This document shows, one piece after another, positions 24,071-34,621 of a stretch of DNA of 63,287 nt. The stretch is from Nitrospinae bacterium CG11_big_fil_rev_8_21_14_0_20_45_15 (lineage in GTDB: Bacteria; Nitrospinota; Nitrospinia; Nitrospinales; VA-1), in contig PCWG01000026.1 of the NCBI GenBank assembly GCA_002787235.1, positions 65,278 to 128,564 of the forward strand, given 5' to 3'. The notes below the pieces were generated by a model. It worked only from the letters and a program-made list of their open reading frames with translations. It searched no databases and was not told the origin of the DNA. Position 1 is the stretch's first letter. Every line of letters begins with the position of its first letter. Both the position numbers and the translations under genes were made by a program.

Positions 24071-25318
24071 ATGACGCTTTTCGCCCAAAAAATGGATTCA
24101 GCCATTCATCATATTGCTTATGAAAAGATCCAACCCGGTACCCCAACCGCAGAGTCAAATCCTCTTTTGGCTAAATTGAGAGAGATGAACAGTGAGGTTT
24201 GGGTGGATACGGGGGAATTAGAAAAAGCACAGGCGATTTGGAAAAGCGAAATGACCGCATTGACGACAAACAACACTCTGGCCAATCAAGTGGTACAAAG
24301 CGGCGTGATGGACGAGGTCATCCGCGATGTGGTCGCCAGTCTGAAAGAAGTCGCCCCCGATTTGTCTTTGGAAGAGCGTATTATGGAAGTAGGTTTTGTC
24401 ATCAATTGCAAAATAGCCTTGCGTCTGGTTCAAGCTTTTAAGACCAAAGTCAGTGTCGAATTGCATCCGGCGATTTCTTACGATCTTGAGCGCACGCTTT
24501 ATTATGCGCGAAGATATTACAAGGTTTGTCCCGAATATTTTATCGTTAAAATTCCTTTGACGCCTGAAGGTTTGCTGGCAGTAAGAATACTTAGAAAAGA
24601 GGGCTTGCCCATTAACTTCACATTGGGATTTTCTGCGCGACAGAATTGTATTTCTGCCCGCTTGTCGAATCCCGATTTTGTCAATGTTTTTCTGGGAAGA
24701 CTCAACCAGACAACCATTGATAATGGTTTGGGTAATGGTGAGTGGGTGGGCGAAAAAGCGACGCTTGCGACACAGGGGGCTTTGCGGGAAATTCGACAAA
24801 AATTTCCAGAAATTTCTACTCGTTTGATTGGTGCCAGTGTGCGTAATGGCGATCAGGTGGCTTACCTTGCCGGTTTGGATGTGTTGACCATTCCTCCCAA
24901 GGCACTTGACGAATTCCTGAATTCTGGAAAATCTCCTGAAGATTTAAAAGACCGGGTGGGTACGGAAATCACTCCAGGAATTGATGCCGGGAATCCACAA
25001 GCGTCCCGCTTTGATTGCGCTTGGGAGGTTGATAAGGATTTTGAGGATTTTATGGATGCACTGATGAGCAGGGATGATCTGGATCGAATGTCGGGCGATG
25101 AATTGAGAGTCTTTTGCAAGGAGCACGGAATCAATTTGTTTCATGACTTCTCATCAGCCGATCAGGAAAAAATCAGACAACACGGGAAAATTCCCAAACT
25201 TGAAGACTGGCCGACAAGTGTTGCACTGGATGATCTGCTGACTCAATCCGCCTTGCAGTCTTTCACTCAGGATCAATCTGCTTTGGACGGTCGTCTGCGA
25301 TCTTTTCTTGAAAAATAG
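24071..25318 (+). CDS. tal: transaldolase family protein
   Basis: 415 residues, longer than TalA/TalB. Transaldolase hallmarks: SEVWVDTGELEKAQ near 40, TALTTNNTLANQ, the Schiff-base lysine strand YFIVKIPLTPEGLLA with K at about 160, INFTLGFSARQ and RLIGASVRNG. The extra 70-80 C-terminal residues contain a helical, charged region (ALMSRDDLDRMSGDELRVF) without a recognised fold. It should transfer dihydroxyacetone units between sugar phosphates. ATG 24071 follows AAGGA, 18 bp after pgi. A fructose-6-P aldolase-like or other class I aldolase activity cannot be excluded. Confidence 0.8.
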   Translation: MTLFAQKMDSAIHHIAYEKIQPGTPTAESNPLLAKLREMNSEVWVDTGELEKAQAIWKSEMTALTTNNTLANQVVQSGVMDEVIRDVVASLKEVAPDLSLEERIMEVGFVINCKIALRLVQAFKTKVSVELHPAISYDLERTLYYARRYYKVCPEYFIVKIPLTPEGLLAVRILRKEGLPINFTLGFSARQNCISARLSNPDFVNVFLGRLNQTTIDNGLGNGEWVGEKATLATQGALREIRQKFPEISTRLIGASVRNGDQVAYLAGLDVLTIPPKALDEFLNSGKSPEDLKDRVGTEITPGIDAGNPQASRFDCAWEVDKDFEDFMDALMSRDDLDRMSGDELRVFCKEHGINLFHDFSSADQEKIRQHGKIPKLEDWPTSVALDDLLTQSALQSFTQDQSALDGRLRSFLEK

Positions 25319-25409
25319 CAGTTGGTTGTAAAATTAATTTGTTTCCCCATTCGGCCTTGATTGTCAAAATCCATTTGGCATCAAGGCCGACTTGCCAATA
25401 GAGGGTAAA

Positions 25410-27863
25410 ATGACTGCAGACTCTTCAAAAGAAACGATTATATCGATTCCTATCAAGGGGATGTCCTGCGCAAGTTGTTCCTCGCGAATTGAAAAGAAAA
25501 TAAAAGCATTGCCCGGTTTGATCACTGCGAGTGTGAATTTTGGTGCCGAATGCGGCGAGTTTGTCTATTTGCCTGAAGTCATTTCTCCAACGGAGATTGT
25601 CGACTCGATAGAGCAACTTGGTTTTCAGGCAGAACGAACCAAACGAGTTTTTTCCGTGCGAGGTATGACATGTGCCTCCTGTGTTTCAAGGGTAGAGAAA
25701 GCACTGCTAAAATTTCCGGGTGTCTTGCATGCACAGGTGAATCTTGCCGACGAGTCCGCATCAGTCGAATACTTGCCCACAGTCAACGGCTATGACAATT
25801 TCAAGACTGCTTTGGGAAAGATGGGTTTCACACTCTCTGCTCCCGAAGAAAGTTCCGCTGTAGAAGGGGATGCTCATCGAAATCGTGAATTGCGTTCGTT
25901 GAAAATCAGACTCCTGATTGCGGTATTGGCCGGAGCCGGGGTGATGGTTTTGAATATGATGAGTCGACCCGACCTGCATTGGTTACAATTGCTCTTGGCC
26001 ACCCCGGTCCAGTTCGGCTGTGGTTGGGTATTTTATCGCGGTGCCTGGAAGGCCGCTCGGAACGGTTATGCCGATATGAATACCTTGGTGACCTTGGGAA
26101 TTACTTCTGCCTATCTGTACAGCCTGTTTGCAACCTTGTTTCCCGAACAGGTTGTTTTGGATGTGAACAACGGAGTGTATTTTGATTCATCCCTGATGAT
26201 CATAGCATTGATTTTGATGGGACGCTTTCTGGAAGCTCGCGCGAAAAGCAGGGCGAGTGATGCTGTCAAGCGTTTGGGGAAACTGCAACCAAAGATAGCA
26301 AAAGTAATCCGAGGCGGCCAAGAGCAAGAGATTCCCGTTGACGAACTGGTCATGGGTGACGAAATTTCGGTTCGACCGGGAGATCAGATTCCAGCCGATG
26401 GTGTGATTCTTGAAGGTCAGGCAACGATTGATGAATCGATGTTGACAGGTGAAAGTCTGCCCGTAGAAAAATCAAAAGGAAGTGATGTTTTTGGGGGAAG
26501 CTTGAATCAAACCGGTTTCTTCATCCTGCGTGCCACGCATTTGGGCAAGGATTCTATTTTGTCACATATCATCAAACGCGTTGCAGAAGCGCAGGGATCG
26601 AAAGCACCGATTCAAAGATTGGCCGATCAAGTGGCGGGAGTTTTTGTCCCAATAGTGATGGGAATCGCGGTGTTGACCTTCGTTTTTTGGTATGGATTCG
26701 GATCGTCGTTTTTGCAAGTCAGTCCCTTTTTATTCGGACTGACTGCAAGTATTTCGGTTTTGATCATCGCTTGTCCTTGCGCGTTGGGGCTTGCAACGCC
26801 TACGGCTATTATGGTGGGTACGGGTAGAGGTGCCGAGTTGGGCATTCTTATCAAGGGCGGAGAAATTCTCGAACGGGCTGGTAAACTGGACACCATTTTA
26901 TTTGATAAAACCGGAACGCTCACCGAAGGGAGACCGGAAGTGACGGATGTGTTTGTCGAGTCCGCTGGGTCTGTAACCGAGGACGAATTTTTAGGTCTTT
27001 GTGTTTCACTTGAGACAAAATCTGAACATCCATTAGCTCAAGCAGTGGTCCGATTTGCTCAAACGAGAGATATAAAAATACAGGAAGTTTCGGAGTTTAA
27101 GGCATTGCCGGGGTTTGGGGTGGAAGGCCAATTGGAAGGAAATCATCTTATTCTGGGTAATCTTAAATTAGCCAGAGAGCTGGGTGTAGAAATGTCTGCA
27201 ATTGAGCCTCAACTCGAAGCACTGGCTAAACAGGGCAAGTCTCTGATGATTTTATGTTCTGACAAAAAGATTTTAGGGTGGCTCGCGATTCGCGACAAGC
27301 TGAAACCCTCAGCCCATCAAGCAGTATTGCGCCTCAAGGAAATGGGATTGGAAGTGCATATGGTCACCGGTGATAATTGGACGACGGCTCATGCGATTGC
27401 AGATGAGTTGGGCATCGACAAAGTTTCCGCAGAAGTGCTTCCTGCGGCTAAAGATGATGTGGTTGCAAATCTGCAAAAGGAGGGGAGAGTTGTGGCTATG
27501 GTGGGAGATGGTATCAATGATGCTCCGGCCCTGGCTCGGGCCGATGTTGGCATTGGTATGGGAACCGGCACAGACATTGCTTTATCGGCTTCTGATATTG
27601 CGCTCATGTCGAAGGATTTGAATACAGTGCCTGTCGCTATTCTATTGAGTCGGAAAACACTTGCCAAGATCAAACAAAATTTATTCTGGGCTTTTTTCTA
27701 TAATAGTCTTGCTATTCCCCTTGCGGCAGGTGTTCTGTTTCCAGCGTTTGGAATTTTATTGAAACCGATGGCCGCGGCAGGAATCATGTCACTCAGCTCC
27801 GTTTCCGTTGTCTCCAACGCATTATTGTTAAAACGGTTTCGTCCTACCTTCGGGCGTGAGTAG
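25410..27863 (+). CDS. copA: Cu(+)-exporting P1B-type ATPase
   Basis: 817 residues from ATG 25410. Two N-terminal heavy-metal domains (GMSCASC near 18-23, GMTCASC near 88) precede eight predicted TM helices. Core P-type motifs are TGES in the actuator domain, [14 protein letters not shown] (CPC metal site in TM6), DKTGTLTEG phosphorylation site, SEHPLAQA nucleotide-binding HP motif and [10 protein letters not shown]. The final helices carry N-S and M-S-x-S-S ([13 protein letters not shown]), the pattern of Cu(I)-specific CopA. It exports cuprous ion across the inner membrane. It stands alone; no CopZ or CueR gene is adjacent. Confidence 0.92.
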   Translation: MTADSSKETIISIPIKGMSCASCSSRIEKKIKALPGLITASVNFGAECGEFVYLPEVISPTEIVDSIEQLGFQAERTKRVFSVRGMTCASCVSRVEKALLKFPGVLHAQVNLADESASVEYLPTVNGYDNFKTALGKMGFTLSAPEESSAVEGDAHRNRELRSLKIRLLIAVLAGAGVMVLNMMSRPDLHWLQLLLATPVQFGCGWVFYRGAWKAARNGYADMNTLVTLGITSAYLYSLFATLFPEQVVLDVNNGVYFDSSLMIIALILMGRFLEARAKSRASDAVKRLGKLQPKIAKVIRGGQEQEIPVDELVMGDEISVRPGDQIPADGVILEGQATIDESMLTGESLPVEKSKGSDVFGGSLNQTGFFILRATHLGKDSILSHIIKRVAEAQGSKAPIQRLADQVAGVFVPIVMGIAVLTFVFWYGFGSSFLQVSPFLFGLTASISVLIIACPCALGLATPTAIMVGTGRGAELGILIKGGEILERAGKLDTILFDKTGTLTEGRPEVTDVFVESAGSVTEDEFLGLCVSLETKSEHPLAQAVVRFAQTRDIKIQEVSEFKALPGFGVEGQLEGNHLILGNLKLARELGVEMSAIEPQLEALAKQGKSLMILCSDKKILGWLAIRDKLKPSAHQAVLRLKEMGLEVHMVTGDNWTTAHAIADELGIDKVSAEVLPAAKDDVVANLQKEGRVVAMVGDGINDAPALARADVGIGMGTGTDIALSASDIALMSKDLNTVPVAILLSRKTLAKIKQNLFWAFFYNSLAIPLAAGVLFPAFGILLKPMAAAGIMSLSSVSVVSNALLLKRFRPTFGRE

Positions 27864-27970
27864 CCCATAAAGTAAGCATCGGAAATAAATGGGGATCGTT
27901 AATTCCCTAGGCAAAGAATTGCATCTTAATCAAGTGGAAGTGCCTAAATTTTTTATTGCGGAGAGATTTT

Positions 27971-29350
27971 GTGGAAGAAACATTAGAAGAAGAGACTAAG
28001 GAAGAAACTTTTACTCTTAGCGATTCTGACATACAAAGTATCGAAAAAAGTATAGAGAAAGGGGAGGGAGAAGTCGTTGAAACGGCTATTGCCAACCTTA
28101 GTGCCTCTGATTGTGCTGAACTTTTAAGCAAGGTCAGCGACGACAATCGCCAGATCATTCTGACTCAGCATGTTTCCGCGATCACTCCCGATGCCTATCT
28201 GGAGCTTGATCCAGAACTTTGCAAAGGAGCACTTGAGGAAATGGAAGCACCTCAAGTGGCAAATCTCATTTCCACGCTTGAGAGCGATGACGCGTTAGAT
28301 GTTATCGAAAATCTTGAGCCTGAATTTCAAAAGGAAGTTCTTGACCAACTTCCTATTAAAACCAGGGCCACGGTCGAAGAGGGATTGAGTTTTCCAGAGA
28401 ACAGCGCAGGCCGATTATTGACCCGAAAGTTTGTCGCGGTTCCAAAGTATTGGACGGTGGGAGAGGCTATGGTCTATTTGCGAGAGCCCTCTGATGATTT
28501 CCCCGAAACATTTTCAGAAATATTTATAGTTACTTCTAACGCTCAGGTAGTGGGTACGGTTGCTTTATCCCGTCTGCTTCAGGCGGGGCGACAAATAAAA
28601 CTGGAAACTCTTGTTGATGAAGAGGTTTATTCAATACCGGCTACGGTAGACCAGGAGGAGGTTGCACAGCTTTTCAGACGAGAAAATCTATTGTCCGCCG
28701 CAGTGGTTGATGCTGAAGGGCGAATGCTTGGTGTGATAAGAATCGATGATGTGGTAGACGTCATAGATGAAGAAGCTCAGGACGATATCCTTCAGTTGGC
28801 GGGAGTCAAAGAATCCAGCATCTATCGTGATGTTATATCAACCAGTGCTTCTCGTTTTGGTTGGTTATTTGTGAATCTTTTCACGGCGATTCTGGCGTCT
28901 GCCATCATTTCTATATTTGATTCAACTATAGAGAAAGTGGTTGCGTTGGCGATATTGATGCCGATTGTTACTTCTATGGGAGGCAATGCAGGGACGCAGG
29001 CTCTGACGGTTGTTGTGCGTGCTTTGGCAATGCGAGAGGTTTCTAACATCAACGCGCTCCGCGTTGTGTGGAAAGAAACAATGGTATGTTTTTTGAACGG
29101 AATTGCTTTTGCTGTGATTGTAGGTCTTGTTACCTTCTTCTGGTTTGATGACGTCAAACTGGGGGGCATCATTGCTGTTGCCATGATTATTAATATGTTT
29201 GTGGCGGGCCTGTGCGGTGCAGGAATACCCATTTTTCTGAACAAGATAGGAAGTGATCCTGCGGTTTCTTCCACCGTTCTTTTGACCACGGTTACAGATG
29301 TGATTGGTTTCTTCGTATTTTTAGGATTAGCGGCTACTTTCCTGCTCTAG
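27971..29350 (+). CDS. mgtE: MgtE family magnesium transporter/channel
   Basis: 459 residues from GTG 27971, preferred because GGAGAG lies five bases upstream; a TTG at 27956 would add five. The layout is an acidic N-domain of MgtE superhelix type (about 20-130), two CBS domains (about 135-260, with VVGTVALSRLL and MLGVIRIDDVVDVIDEE) and five TM helices from about residue 290, including GGNAGTQALTVVVRALA, the conserved pore segment. The cytosolic domains sense Mg2+ and gate the pore. Confidence 0.9.
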   Translation: MEETLEEETKEETFTLSDSDIQSIEKSIEKGEGEVVETAIANLSASDCAELLSKVSDDNRQIILTQHVSAITPDAYLELDPELCKGALEEMEAPQVANLISTLESDDALDVIENLEPEFQKEVLDQLPIKTRATVEEGLSFPENSAGRLLTRKFVAVPKYWTVGEAMVYLREPSDDFPETFSEIFIVTSNAQVVGTVALSRLLQAGRQIKLETLVDEEVYSIPATVDQEEVAQLFRRENLLSAAVVDAEGRMLGVIRIDDVVDVIDEEAQDDILQLAGVKESSIYRDVISTSASRFGWLFVNLFTAILASAIISIFDSTIEKVVALAILMPIVTSMGGNAGTQALTVVVRALAMREVSNINALRVVWKETMVCFLNGIAFAVIVGLVTFFWFDDVKLGGIIAVAMIINMFVAGLCGAGIPIFLNKIGSDPAVSSTVLLTTVTDVIGFFVFLGLAATFLL

Positions 29351-29444
29351 CGTTTTGTTGATGACGTAAAGCCTTGCGCTATAGTCTTGTTGCTATGAAT
29401 GAGTTTAAACCTTATTCAAGGGAAAACTTTTTAAACCTTATCTC

Positions 29445-30836
29445 ATGCGACAACAAATAATCAGACATATTTTGTGTCAAAAACTCTTTGTGATACTCCT
29501 GATTTTTGTCCATTTTTCGGGGGGGTGTTTTGGTGATAAAGGTCGATCTCTGGGGGAAATTATCAAGAGTGGAAGACTCATTGTCCTCACACGCAACGCG
29601 CCCACCACTTATTATTTGGGAAATGAAGAAGAACCTGCCGGGCCAGAATATGAAATGGTGGAGAGTTTTGCTAAAAAATTGGGTGTGAAAGCCGAGTATA
29701 AAATTCTGAATACAGTGCATGATATTTTAGAGGCATTGGATAAAAAGGAGGGCGATTTAGCCGCGGCGGGATTGACTCAAACAAAAATCAGAGATGAGCG
29801 ATTTCTATTTGGACCAATTTATCAAGAAGTGCGGCAACAGATCGTGTGTCTGAATGGTGTTATAAAAGATAATGATATTGCTGGGCTTGCAGGCTTGAAA
29901 CTGGTCATTCCTAAAAACTCCAGTTATGAGGCAAACCTTGTTAATTTGAAAAAAAAATGGCCGGCACTGGCATGGGAATCCACAGAAGGGGTGTCCTCTG
30001 AACAATTGCTCGAAAAAATTTCGAATAAAGAAATCGACTGTACTGTTGCAGATTCCAACATTGCATCTATAAACCGAAGATACTTCCCAGAGCTCATCGT
30101 CACTTATGAAATGGAGAGTCCTGAACCTTTGGCATGGGTTCTAACGCCGGGTAGCATTGATTTAAAAGAAGCACTGGATGAATGGTTCAAAGACTATAAA
30201 GCCAATGGAAAGTTGGAGCAAATCAGGGAACGGTACTATGGGTTCGTTAAAAAATTTGATTATGTAGATATTCGAGCCTTTCATCAAGCGATTGATAAAA
30301 GGTATCCGAAATACCGCCACATGTTTGAAGCGGCGGCTGAAAAATATTCCATTGATGCGAATTTGTTGGCGGCACATTCGTATCAGGAGTCACATTGGAA
30401 ACCCAAAGCTAAAAGCCCAACGGGGGTTCGCGGAATGATGATGCTGACCTTGCCAACAGCGAAATCACTGGGGGTCAAGAGTCGCCTCAATGCCTATCAA
30501 AATATTATGGCTGGAGCAAAACATTTTTCAGATCTTTTGAAAAGTTTTAACGATAAAGTCAAACCGCCCGACTTGTTCTGGTTGGCTCTCGCGGCATACA
30601 ATATTGGAAGAGGGCACCTGCACGATGCTCAAATACTTGCTCGCAAGCTGAACAAAAACCCGTACTTGTGGAGCGATCTAAGGGAAGTCCTTCCACTTCT
30701 GAGTAATAAAATATACTATAAAAAACTGAAGTACGGATACGCTCGTGGCAGTGAACCCGTTGCGTATGTCCGTAGGATAAGGGACTATAAAAATATTCTG
30801 GATATGAAACTGGCACAAAAGGATGCGGTGCAGTGA
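29445..30836 (+). CDS. mltF: MltF-like membrane-bound lytic transglycosylase
   Basis: 463 residues. A hydrophobic N-terminus ends at a possible lipobox Cys C28 (HFSGGC). A periplasmic solute-binding-type domain (about 35-265) is followed by a C-terminal SLT domain whose catalytic Glu is E315 (SYQESHW), with the supporting GVRGMMMLT and AAYNIGRGH motifs. This two-domain plan is MltF: the first domain senses peptidoglycan peptides and controls the glycan cleavage domain. The lipobox is weak, so an uncleaved membrane anchor is possible. ATG 29445 has no strong ribosome site. Confidence 0.85.
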   Translation: MRQQIIRHILCQKLFVILLIFVHFSGGCFGDKGRSLGEIIKSGRLIVLTRNAPTTYYLGNEEEPAGPEYEMVESFAKKLGVKAEYKILNTVHDILEALDKKEGDLAAAGLTQTKIRDERFLFGPIYQEVRQQIVCLNGVIKDNDIAGLAGLKLVIPKNSSYEANLVNLKKKWPALAWESTEGVSSEQLLEKISNKEIDCTVADSNIASINRRYFPELIVTYEMESPEPLAWVLTPGSIDLKEALDEWFKDYKANGKLEQIRERYYGFVKKFDYVDIRAFHQAIDKRYPKYRHMFEAAAEKYSIDANLLAAHSYQESHWKPKAKSPTGVRGMMMLTLPTAKSLGVKSRLNAYQNIMAGAKHFSDLLKSFNDKVKPPDLFWLALAAYNIGRGHLHDAQILARKLNKNPYLWSDLREVLPLLSNKIYYKKLKYGYARGSEPVAYVRRIRDYKNILDMKLAQKDAVQ

Positions 30837-30997
30837 CAAAAGAGCGTGTGTAATAGAGGAATCATTGTATCCAGTGAAATCTTGCAGGTAACGGTTTTTT
30901 GATGATCTAAAAAAATCAGGTTTGTTGACCATGCTATATTATTTATTGTAACTTTTTGATAACATTGGCTTTATTTTATAATTGAATTCATTTTATA

Positions 30998-31684
30998 ATG
31001 GCTTTGATGAAAAAATATTACCAAATTTTAAAGATTGAGCCCGGCGTTACATTTGAAGAAGTCAAGCGGGCTTATAGGGAGAAAATCAAGTTCTGGCATC
31101 CTGATAGATTCCCCATGGAATCGCCACGCTTGCAAAAAAAGGCTCATGAGCAGGTGAGTCAAATCAATGAAGCCTATAAGGGTCTGGAACTTCTCTACAA
31201 GAAAAGCAACGGCGGCGTAAATTGGTTGACCGATGATTTTTCAGATAACAACAAAAAGAGATCTACGATCTTCAAGTTTCAAGAAAACTCTTCTCCAGAA
31301 ATGATACGGGCACGACAAAGTCCAAGCTACAGAACCTTTACATGGCATAACGGAAACAGGTTTGAAGGTGAGACGCTTGATAATAAAATGCATGGATGGG
31401 GAGTGTATTTCTACAACAATGGAGATCGTTATGAAGGTCAATTTTTTGAAAGCAAACCGCACGGTATGGGCTCCCTGTTTTTTTTGAATGGCGATCGCTA
31501 CGAAGGTGAATTCATTGCAGATTCAATCGCCGGTCAGGGGATCTATTACTACTCAAGTGGAGACTCTTACAATGGGGAGTTTGTTAATGGAAAGCCGCAA
31601 GGGAGAGGCACTTTAAAACTTTCTTGTGGGAGTGAATACCGTGGCTGGTGGAAGGATGGGGAGTTTTTGGGTAAGGACTCATGA
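30998..31684 (+). CDS. J-domain protein fused to five MORN repeats
   Basis: 228 residues. Residues 5-70 form a J domain with the HPD tripeptide at 34-36 (FWHPDRF) and helix III QVSQINEAYKGLELL. After a Ser/Asn-rich linker, residues about 115-225 hold five MORN repeats of about 23 residues, e.g. NGDRYEGQFFESKPHGMG and SGDSYNGEFVNGKPQGRG. The J domain should stimulate DnaK ATPase. MORN repeats bind lipids or partners and often mark membrane-linked scaffolds. It is not a canonical DnaJ: no G/F region and no zinc fingers. No dnaK or grpE is nearby. It ends tail-to-tail with apbE, 11 bp apart. Confidence 0.8.
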   Translation: MALMKKYYQILKIEPGVTFEEVKRAYREKIKFWHPDRFPMESPRLQKKAHEQVSQINEAYKGLELLYKKSNGGVNWLTDDFSDNNKKRSTIFKFQENSSPEMIRARQSPSYRTFTWHNGNRFEGETLDNKMHGWGVYFYNNGDRYEGQFFESKPHGMGSLFFLNGDRYEGEFIADSIAGQGIYYYSSGDSYNGEFVNGKPQGRGTLKLSCGSEYRGWWKDGEFLGKDS

Positions 31685-31695
31685 ATGAAAGTTTG

Positions 31696-32718
31696 TCAGC
31701 CAATCATTCCAGGCTCAAATCCTCTGTAAATAAAACCTGGCTGGGTCTGGAATCCAGGTGTGAAAAAAGTTTTCCCAGATTTTAGAATGACCATGGCTTC
31801 GGTATTGTCGAGCAACCGGATTTTTTCGAGAGCTTGAGGACCCATAACGAACAAGGCTGTTGCGAGAGCATCTGCATCCATTACAGAATTTGCGAGTACC
31901 GTCGCGGAGATAACTCCGCTCTCTTCTGCGGGTCGGCCGGTTTTGGGGTTCAAGATATGGTGGTAACGTTGCCCTCCCTGAATGAAATACTTCTGATAAT
32001 CTCCCGATGTTGCAATCGCGCGTTTGGACAAGGAAAACGCGCCAATCATTTTGTCGGGATAGCGTGGATGTTGCAGGCCGATTTTCCATGCCACCTCGGG
32101 ACTTCTCATGCCAATGGATTTCAGATCTCCCCCCGCATTGATGAATGCATCTGAGATACCTTCTTCCTGTAAAATTTTTATAGCGCGATCTACCGCATAG
32201 CCTTTCCCGATCGCTCCGAGTTGGACAGACATGCCTTTGCGGGCAAGTCGAGCCTGACCCTCTTTAATTTGAATGTCCCTGTAGTTGATCAAACCCACGG
32301 CTAAATCAATCTGTTCGGAAGAGGGCAGAGTGGGTTGATCATCGTCAAATTTCCATAATGCGACAGCAGGTCCCACTGTTATATCGAAGGCACCCTGCGA
32401 CCACTCCGACCAATATTGAGCTCGTTTTAAAACTTCAATTGTTTCTGATGAGAGGGTTTCCCAGCCTTCGCCGGCATTGCGATTGAGGCGAGAAATTTCG
32501 GAATCGGGCAAATAGGAACTGAACAGGTTCTCAATGCGTTTGATTTCATCAAAAGCGAGATCAACCGCATGCCTGGATTTTTCCGCGTCGGATTGTTTGA
32601 GAGCAATTTCTACCAGAGTGCCCATCAGAATTTGAGTCCTGCGCGCCAGAGGTTCTTCTTGCGAGCAGGAGATCAGCAGAACTGCGGATAGAGCAATGGT
32701 CAGCAGGAATCGGGTCAT
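31696..32718 (-). CDS. apbE: FAD:protein FMN transferase (ApbE), lipoprotein
   Basis: 340 residues with a lipoprotein signal ending LLISC (Cys 18). ApbE motifs: QILMGTLVEIAL, GAFDITVGPAVALWKFDD, GAIGKGYAVDRA, INAGGDLKSIG, ATSGDYQKYF and HHILNPKTGRP. It transfers FMN from FAD to a Thr in target proteins such as NqrB/NqrC, RnfD/RnfG or NosR-type domains. No such target is in the window (complex I here is Nuo, not Nqr). The start overlaps the ClC gene stop by 4 bp, so they are co-translated. Confidence 0.88.
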   Translation of the reverse strand: MTRFLLTIALSAVLLISCSQEEPLARRTQILMGTLVEIALKQSDAEKSRHAVDLAFDEIKRIENLFSSYLPDSEISRLNRNAGEGWETLSSETIEVLKRAQYWSEWSQGAFDITVGPAVALWKFDDDQPTLPSSEQIDLAVGLINYRDIQIKEGQARLARKGMSVQLGAIGKGYAVDRAIKILQEEGISDAFINAGGDLKSIGMRSPEVAWKIGLQHPRYPDKMIGAFSLSKRAIATSGDYQKYFIQGGQRYHHILNPKTGRPAEESGVISATVLANSVMDADALATALFVMGPQALEKIRLLDNTEAMVILKSGKTFFTPGFQTQPGFIYRGFEPGMIG

Positions 32719-34487
32719 TGCACACGACGGGTTAGAATTTCACGATTGTAAGCGGCGACGACGTCTGCCCGCGAAATCATACCCACTGCTTTTTGTGGGT
32801 CGTTGGAGCGTGCAACCGGTAATTGTTCTACATCCAGACGGGCAAATAATTCCATCGCTTCGTTTAAATTCTGGTGCGGCATCAGATATTGGACTTCGCG
32901 TGTTGCCAAATCTCTGGCGACAATCAGATCATCCAATCCTTCCTCAAAGAATACTTCACGAATATTGGAAAAAGACAGGATTCCGGTCATATTTCCCAGT
33001 CGATCGATCACAGGAAAATAAATCATTTTTGAATACGAAATAGTCTCAAGAATTTTTTTGAAGGGCATTTCTTCCGGGATAGGAGTCACTTCATTCGTCA
33101 TAACATCCTGGACGCGAATAGCGTTCAAAATAGATACTTCCCGGCCGTTCTTGATTTTGATTCCTTTTCGTAAAAGATATTGAATGTATATCGAATGCTT
33201 TGCAAGTTCTCTGAAAACGTAAGCAGAGACGATGCAGGTTGCCATAATGGGTAAAATGAGTGTGTAATCGTTGGTCAGCTCAAACAGCATCAAAATATTA
33301 GTGAGAGGAGCTTGCATGACAGCACCCGCCACGGCACCCATACCGACAACAGCGTAAGTTTCTGGCGATGCTGTCCATTGCGGGAAGACACCGTGTACGA
33401 GGGAACCGAAAGCAGTGCCGGCCATCGCCCCAATGAATAAAGAGGGCGCAAATACACCCCCCATGCCTCCCGAACCCAGAGTGATTGAAGTGGCAATTAT
33501 TTTCATGAAAACCAACGCAAACGCCAGTCCCCAAAACATTTGTCCGTTCAGAGCTTTTTCCATGGCCTCGTAACCGTTTCCTAATACTTCAGGAACGAAG
33601 ATAGAGATAATACCGACCAACAGTCCACCCAGCGCAGGGGTCAACAGCGAACTGATTTTGCTTTGTTCGCTGAAAAAATCGCCTGATTTGAAGTACGCCC
33701 AAGTAAAAAGTTTTGATACCAGGCCACACAAACCGCCCAGAAGCAGGTAAAAAATAATTTCAAACTGGCTGACGAGTTCGTGAACAGGCACATCGAAAGT
33801 CACCTCATTCCCTTCCAGAGCACGTCCTGTGACGGTACCGATGACTGAGGCTATAACGATGGGACTGAAGGTATGAATAGTGAAATCACCGAGGATGATT
33901 TCCATTGCAAATAAAACCCCGGCAATGGGAGCATTGAAGGAAGCCGCAATTCCGGCGGCCGCACCACAACCTACCAGAACACGTATTCTTTCCGTCGAAA
34001 CATTCAAAGCCCGACCGAAAAAGGAACCTATCGCTGAACCAATTTGTACGGTGGGTCCTTCGCGACCCGCCGATCCACCCGAACCAATGGTTATGGCAGA
34101 TGTCACAGCGGCAGAAGCAATCGTATGTGAATGAATTTTACCATTGTTCAGGGCAACCGCTTCCATGACCTTGTGAACGCCATTTTCTTTAACCGCAGAA
34201 GGAAAATAATAGCAGATCAAACCGATCAGGCCACCGCCAAACATTGGAATGAGAGGAGTTAGATAGGGGATAAAAGCTGGGGATACTCCGAGATCGATCA
34301 AACTTTCTTGCGAAAAAATGAGGTCGACGAAGTCGATCATCCAACGGAAAACAGTCGATGCGAGACCGGCCAAAAACCCTAAAATAGCGGCCACTACGAG
34401 GAGACTGTTGTCCAGTAACAACAATTCTCGTGTCCACTTCTGCAAGATTTTTTTTAATCCGGGGCTTGTTTGTTCTTCAGGTTTCAT
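32715..34487 (-). CDS. ClC chloride channel/exchanger with C-terminal CBS pair
   Basis: 590 residues. The ClC membrane domain (about 25-440) has the filter motifs GSGGSAGREGPTVQIG, whose GREGP carries the gating glutamate, and GSGGMGGVFAPSLFIGA. The C-terminal 130 residues form two CBS domains (VQDVMTNEVTPIP, LMPHQNLNEAMELF) that may bind nucleotides. The family moves Cl-, or exchanges 2 Cl- for H+. The gating Glu allows exchange, but the internal proton glutamate cannot be assigned with confidence. It precedes apbE in one operon. Confidence 0.88.
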   Translation of the reverse strand: MKPEEQTSPGLKKILQKWTRELLLLDNSLLVVAAILGFLAGLASTVFRWMIDFVDLIFSQESLIDLGVSPAFIPYLTPLIPMFGGGLIGLICYYFPSAVKENGVHKVMEAVALNNGKIHSHTIASAAVTSAITIGSGGSAGREGPTVQIGSAIGSFFGRALNVSTERIRVLVGCGAAAGIAASFNAPIAGVLFAMEIILGDFTIHTFSPIVIASVIGTVTGRALEGNEVTFDVPVHELVSQFEIIFYLLLGGLCGLVSKLFTWAYFKSGDFFSEQSKISSLLTPALGGLLVGIISIFVPEVLGNGYEAMEKALNGQMFWGLAFALVFMKIIATSITLGSGGMGGVFAPSLFIGAMAGTAFGSLVHGVFPQWTASPETYAVVGMGAVAGAVMQAPLTNILMLFELTNDYTLILPIMATCIVSAYVFRELAKHSIYIQYLLRKGIKIKNGREVSILNAIRVQDVMTNEVTPIPEEMPFKKILETISYSKMIYFPVIDRLGNMTGILSFSNIREVFFEEGLDDLIVARDLATREVQYLMPHQNLNEAMELFARLDVEQLPVARSNDPQKAVGMISRADVVAAYNREILTRRVQ

Positions 34488-34621
34488 GTATAGACGAGGG
34501 GGTTAATCAGATGTACCATTATAGATTAGTTTTTAGTTAATCTCCAGTAAGACCCTTCATTTCTAGAATAATATTTGCTATCAATCTTACTTTTTAAAAT
34601 TCACATTGGTAAATCATAGCT

